A stretch of 7,311 bases of DNA from Synergistaceae bacterium (GTDB taxonomy: Bacteria; Synergistota; Synergistia; Synergistales; Aminobacteriaceae), in the NCBI GenBank assembly GCA_022837505.1, contig JALHFZ010000076.1:876-8186 (forward strand), written 5' to 3'. The position numbers and the translations under genes were made by a program. The notes beneath the pieces were generated by a model. The model was not told the DNA's origin and made no database searches. It was given only the letters and a program-made list of their open reading frames with translations. Below, in pieces: positions 5,003 to 7,311 of this stretch; the first letter of the stretch is position 1, and each line of letters starts with the position of its first letter.

Positions 5003-5275
5003 ATGATACAGGTAGAGTTCTTCGCCACGATCCGTGACCTGACCGGAGAAAAGGAAATACGGATTGAAAAAACCGATGCCGTGGGTGATCTTCTTCGCCT
5101 TCTTCTTCAGCGGTACGGTGCCCCTTTGCGGGAAAAAATGTGTGACGGGGAGGAACTTTCGGACGAAATAACCATCCTCGTCAACGGAATGCACATCTCC
5201 TCCACGGGCGGACTGGCCACCCCCCTCTCCGACGGAGATGAAGTGGCCATCTTCCCCATCGTCGGAGGGGGATGA
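5003..5275 (+). CDS. MoaD/ThiS-family sulfur carrier protein
   Basis: A 90-residue beta-grasp protein. It starts MIQVEFFATIRDLTGEKEI, the usual first strand and helix region of MoaD-like proteins. A mid-part ILVNGMHI (58-65) is followed by PLSDGDEVAIFPIVGGG at the end. The C-terminal Gly-Gly is the site that an E1-like enzyme adenylates and that then receives sulfur as a thiocarboxylate. Length and ending match the family (about 75-95 residues). The divergent HesA/MoeB/ThiF gene is the likely activating enzyme. MoaD-type rather than ThiS is suggested by the FFATIRDLTG start and the FPIVGGG end, so molybdopterin or tungstopterin synthesis is the best guess; other sulfur-relay roles remain possible. 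There is no Shine-Dalgarno sequence before the ATG. The gene stops 24 bp before the end of the convergent transporter gene, with no terminator between. Confidence 0.9.
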   Translation: MIQVEFFATIRDLTGEKEIRIEKTDAVGDLLRLLLQRYGAPLREKMCDGEELSDEITILVNGMHISSTGGLATPLSDGDEVAIFPIVGGG

Positions 5276-5299
5276 TCTATTTACTTGACTATTATGGGC

Positions 5300-5824
5300 C
5301 TACAGCCTGAGCAGGGCCCCCGCCGCCGCTCCCGCCACGACGAAGAGGGCGGGGTGAATTTTCGTCCTGATCATCAGCAGAAGGGTCACGGCGCCGATGA
5401 TCCAGGTGGCGGGGCCGGTGAAGGAACTGAAGGACATATCCCAGGCGGCGAAGGCGAGCATGGCCACCACCACGGGGCGCAGCCCCTTCAGCATGCTGGC
5501 CACCCTCGGGTTTCCGCTGATGTAGGCCACGAAGCGCAGCAGCAGCACGATGGCGAGAAGGCCCGGGAGGATCGTCCCCATCAATGCCGCAACGGCCCCG
5601 AGCGGGCCCGCCACGTCATAGCCTATGACCACCGACATTTTCGTCGCGATCGGTCCGGGGAGGGCGTTGCCGATGGCGAGGATGTCCATGAAGCTCTCCA
5701 CGTTCATCCACTGCCGGAGGTTCACCACCTCCTCCATGATCAGGGGGATCATGGAGGGGCCGCCGCCGTACCCCACGGTGCCTATTTTCAAAAATGACCA
5801 GAAAAGAGCGAGCACTGCCTCCAT
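5300..5824 (-). CDS. Short ChrA-family (CHR) transporter, second gene of the pair
   Basis: A 174-residue integral membrane protein of the chromate ion transporter (CHR) family, single-domain type. Hallmarks are FLKIGTVGYGGGPSMIPL (11-28) and AIGNALPGPIATKM (50-63), with about five or six hydrophobic segments up to the C-terminus. Short CHR proteins usually work as pairs of neighbouring genes, thought to assemble into a two-domain equivalent of long ChrA. Here the partner is directly upstream (55-bp gap), and about half of the residues are identical by eye. Chromate efflux is shown for some members only; the natural substrate here is not known. The start ATG 5824 has AAAGGA 10 nt upstream. No terminator is visible between its stop and the convergent MoaD-like gene. 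Confidence 0.9.
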   Translation of the reverse strand: MEAVLALFWSFLKIGTVGYGGGPSMIPLIMEEVVNLRQWMNVESFMDILAIGNALPGPIATKMSVVIGYDVAGPLGAVAALMGTILPGLLAIVLLLRFVAYISGNPRVASMLKGLRPVVVAMLAFAAWDMSFSSFTGPATWIIGAVTLLLMIRTKIHPALFVVAGAAAGALLRL

Positions 5825-5879
5825 TTACTTCATCCTTTCCGTTCTTCCGGGGAATACCCTGTAATGACCGGTTTTCTTT

Positions 5880-6407
5880 CTACAGCTTCAGCAGCACTCC
5901 CGCGACCGCTCCCATCACGACGACGAAGGCGGGGTGAATGGGGGCGAAGATCAGCAGGGCGAAGGCAATAACTCCCATGGCGATGGTGGTGACGTTTTTC
6001 AACGCGTTGGGGGCCATATCCCAGGCTGCGTAGGCGAGCATGGCCACCACCACGGGCCGCAGGCCCCGGAGCATGCTTGTCACAAGGGGATTGTCCTTCA
6101 CGAGGGCGACAAAGCTCATCAGCACCAGCAGCGCCAGGGCGCTCGGCAGAATGATGCCCGCCACGGCGGAGACGGCACCCGGCCACCCTGCCGTCCGGTA
6201 GCCTATGGCGCCTGCCATCTTGGTGACGATGGGCCCCGGAAGGGCGTTTCCTATGGCGAGGGCATCAAGAAAATCCTCGGTGGAGATCCATTCCTTTCGC
6301 TCCACCACTTCGGCCTTCAGCAGGGGGACCATGGAGGGCCCTCCACCGTAGGCGACGGATCCTATCTTCGCGAAGGACACGAAGAGGGAAAACAGTTCCT
6401 TGCTCAA
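5880..6407 (-). CDS. Short ChrA-family (CHR) transporter, first gene of the pair
   Basis: A 175-residue membrane protein, paralogue of the downstream gene. It shows the same hallmarks: FAKIGSVAYGGGPSMVPL (12-29), AIGNALPGPIVTKM (51-64) and LRPVVVAMLAYAAWDM (116-131). I place the start at TTG 6407, because AGGAGGAG lies 5-7 nt before it and the motif-bearing first helix begins right after; no ATG or GTG is positioned as well. The DNA coding for VVVAMLA and flanking residues is identical over 25 bp to that of the paralogue (6032-6056 and 5452-5476), in keeping with duplication or gene conversion. It is transcribed from a consensus promoter at 6512-6539 through a leader of about 100 nt with a switch-like structure. 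The substrate is uncertain, as for its partner. Confidence 0.9.
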   Translation of the reverse strand: MSKELFSLFVSFAKIGSVAYGGGPSMVPLLKAEVVERKEWISTEDFLDALAIGNALPGPIVTKMAGAIGYRTAGWPGAVSAVAGIILPSALALLVLMSFVALVKDNPLVTSMLRGLRPVVVAMLAYAAWDMAPNALKNVTTIAMGVIAFALLIFAPIHPAFVVVMGAVAGVLLKL

Positions 6408-6412
6408 AAAAA

Positions 6413-6491
6413 CTCCTCCTCCGGTGAGACCGTGGTATAAAGGCCGGAGGGTTCCGCCACAACAGAACCGGGCGGACCGATCTTCCTCCGG
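6413..6491 (-). promoter_or_regulatory. Structured leader of the transporter operon with possible SD-sequestering switch
   Basis: Reading leftward, segment A (CCGGAGG, complement of 6485-6491), segment B (CCTCCGG, complement of 6444-6450) and segment C (CCGGAGG, complement of 6418-6424) follow one another. C is part of the Shine-Dalgarno region of the TTG start. B can pair with A or with C but not both. The A:B pairing is strengthened by an adjacent stem, GGTCCGCC (complement of 6471-6478) with GGCGGAACC (complement of 6450-6458, one bulged A). In the A:B fold the ribosome site is free; in the B:C fold it is masked. This is the logic of a riboswitch or thermosensor, but no known class is recognised. 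A chance arrangement is possible. Confidence 0.45.
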
Positions 6492-6511
6492 AAAAATTGA
6501 ATGCATTGTCG

Positions 6512-6539
6512 ATTCTAGGGGGTTCTCTCAATTTGTCAA
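6512..6539 (-). promoter_or_regulatory. Promoter of the transporter pair
   Basis: On the minus strand a perfect TTGACA (complement of 6534-6539) is followed after 16 bp by TAGAAT (complement of 6512-6517, five of six). Transcription would begin near 6505, giving a leader of about 98 nt before the TTG at 6407. Confidence 0.7.
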
Positions 6540-6566
6540 GCGGGATAGGGCTCAAAGTCCGCAAGG

Positions 6567-6597
6567 GGAAGGGGTACCGGTGCGCGACACCCCTTCC
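6567..6597 (-). terminator. GC-rich hairpin after the deaminase gene, weak terminator
   Basis: GGAAGGGGT (6567-6575) and ACCCCTTCC (6589-6597) make a perfect 9-bp stem around a 13-nt loop, about 30 bp past the stop codon of the deaminase. Read leftward it is followed only by CCUUGCGGACUUUG, so the U-tract is poor. It probably ends or pauses transcription, or protects the mRNA 3' end, before the transporter promoter. Confidence 0.45.
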
Positions 6598-6625
6598 TCC
6601 TTCTCCCAGATGCCCATTTCCGTCC

Positions 6626-7195
6626 CTACTTCAATATCATTCTTTTCTCCCCCGCCTGATAGACCGCCGACAGCCCCGCGTAGAGCTGCCGTATCTTCTC
6701 TGCCCTGGCCCTCCCCTTTTCGGGGTTTTCAAGCCCCTGAACCATTTCTGCGAGAGAGCGGCTCGTGAAATAGGCGTTGTCCCTCGTGGGGGCGTCGCAG
6801 TCAAAGACCTCCCGGAGAATTCGAAGATCGTGGGGGATGGAAAAATCATCCCGGGTCTGCTCGTAGCCGAAGAAGTAATATATCTTACCGAAGCCGGCCC
6901 ACGCGAGGGCCGAAATGCACATGGAGCAGGGCTCGTGGGTGGACAGAAAGATGCATTCCGACGGGTCGGGATGCCCCTGAAGCTCGTAGAAGAGCTTTAT
7001 GGTATAGACCTCTCCGTGCCACAGGGGGGAGAAGGCCTCGTGGTTCGTCCCCGCCACGACGAGGGAGAGATCCTTCTTCCGCAGCACCGCCGCTCCGAAG
7101 ACCTTGTTCCCGATGGAAACACCCCTGGCTGTGAGGGGGGCGATGTCCTGCTCGATCACATCAAGGAGCCGGTAAAAAAGAGCGTCCCTGTCCAT
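6626..7195 (-). CDS. Zinc-dependent nucleoside/cytidine-type deaminase family protein
   Basis: A 189-residue member of the CMP/dCMP deaminase fold. Zinc ligands are His60 in WHGEV (59-63), with Glu62 as the proton shuttle, and Cys90 and Cys93 in HEPCSMC (87-93). The segment FGAAVL (33-38) and AGTN (48-51) belong to the first strands and the substrate pocket. The HGE form of the first motif, instead of the more common HAE or CAE, is like that of yeast-type cytosine deaminase. C-terminal to the core are an unusual YYFFGYEQTRDD segment (106-117) and a helical tail. The substrate (cytosine, another base, a nucleoside or a modified base) cannot be assigned. The start ATG 7195 has GGGAG about 10 nt upstream. 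It lies 23 bp after the preceding gene and is probably in the same operon. Confidence 0.85.
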   Translation of the reverse strand: MDRDALFYRLLDVIEQDIAPLTARGVSIGNKVFGAAVLRKKDLSLVVAGTNHEAFSPLWHGEVYTIKLFYELQGHPDPSECIFLSTHEPCSMCISALAWAGFGKIYYFFGYEQTRDDFSIPHDLRILREVFDCDAPTRDNAYFTSRSLAEMVQGLENPEKGRARAEKIRQLYAGLSAVYQAGEKRMILK

Positions 7196-7218
7196 AAGTA
7201 AACAGCTCCCTTCCGTAT

Positions 7219-7311
7219 TTATTTCTTCTCCGCTGCCGCTTCCCTGGCGGCCTGAACCAGCTTCTCCTCCACCGAACCTTCCTCTATGGGCCTCCACGAG
7301 GCCCAGTCGGG
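7219..7311 (-). CDS. C-terminal end of an unidentified protein
   Basis: The last 30 codons of a gene that enters from the right edge. The translation starts PDWASWRPIEEGSVEEKL and ends in an Ala/Lys/Glu-rich tail, AAREAAAEKK, followed by TAA. The charged helical ending and the close spacing (23 bp) to the deaminase, whose Shine-Dalgarno sequence falls in the gap, support a real gene and a shared operon. There is too little sequence to name a family. Confidence 0.6.
   Translation of the reverse strand, partial: PDWASWRPIEEGSVEEKLVQAAREAAAEKK

Noticed and set aside
5296..5320. GGGCC/GGCCC inverted repeat at the end of the second transporter gene
   Set aside because: Only 5 bp, inside the coding end, and followed by no U-tract; not a credible terminator for either convergent gene.
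5285..5797. Plus-strand His/Gly-rich reading frame opposite the second transporter gene
   Set aside because: Composition (many His, Gly, Glu) is that of an antisense frame to a membrane protein; the minus strand has the CHR family hallmarks.
5825..5833. ATG-AAG-TAA two-codon frame directly before the second transporter ATG
   Set aside because: The purine-rich ribosome site abuts this ATG with no spacing and is correctly spaced for the real start, so it is probably chance.
6497..7201. Long plus-strand reading frame opposite the deaminase gene
   Set aside because: The minus strand carries the intact zinc motifs; the plus frame is a by-product of GC-rich codon use and crosses the transporter promoter and the hairpin.
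1..7311. CRISPR arrays, tRNA genes, insertion sequences, phage or toxin-antitoxin genes
   Set aside because: No regularly spaced repeats, cloverleaf-like segments, transposase or recombinase motifs, or terminal inverted repeats were seen on either strand.

Overview
The window reads as chromosomal DNA from an anaerobic, diderm bacterium. Members of Synergistota fit best: GC-rich coding sequence, strong GGAGG-type ribosome binding sites, occasional TTG starts, a CitB-type response regulator, a HesA/MoaD pair and paired short chromate-type transporters. This placement comes from protein character only and is an inference.

Left part, minus strand (1-1910). The N-terminus of a UPF0316 (DUF2179/DUF5698) membrane protein runs off the left edge, preceded by a possible 10-codon leader ORF that overlaps its start. 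Next to it are a strong terminator and a secreted parvulin-type peptidyl-prolyl isomerase (407-1369). A 56-residue, two-helix membrane protein (1500-1670) follows, with its own near-consensus promoter and terminator. Between it and the response regulator lies a promoter/terminator pair facing left that frames about 100 nt without a convincing ORF, a good candidate small RNA.

Middle, plus strand (1940-3224). A CitB/DcuR-like response regulator (2050-2757) is followed by a stand-alone HPt phosphotransfer protein (2829-3224). No histidine kinase is in the window, so the pair looks like part of a multistep phosphorelay completed elsewhere. The HPt gene collides tail-to-tail, with a 9-bp overlap, with the next leftward operon.

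Middle, minus strand (3216-4825). A secreted protein resembling DUF6683 and a HesA/MoeB/ThiF adenylyltransferase lie 20 bp apart and are probably co-transcribed. Divergent from them is a MoaD/ThiS-type sulfur carrier ending in Gly-Gly (5003-5275), the natural substrate class of the adenylyltransferase. Its promoter is placed so that the mRNA would be leaderless. The pair suggests molybdenum or tungsten cofactor (or other sulfur-transfer) chemistry.

Right part, minus strand (5300-7311). Two tandem short ChrA-family transporters (5300-5824, 5880-6407) share a consensus promoter and a leader of about 100 nt. That leader contains a strong hairpin and a repeated Shine-Dalgarno-like element, arranged like an anti-SD / anti-anti-SD switch. 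Upstream are a CMP/dCMP-type zinc deaminase (6626-7195) and the C-terminal 30 residues of an unidentified protein at the right edge.

No tRNA, rRNA, insertion sequence, CRISPR array or phage gene was seen. The least explained items are the candidate small RNA at about 1775-1873, the switch-like leader at 6413-6491, the kinase-less response regulator/HPt pair and the leaderless MoaD gene.
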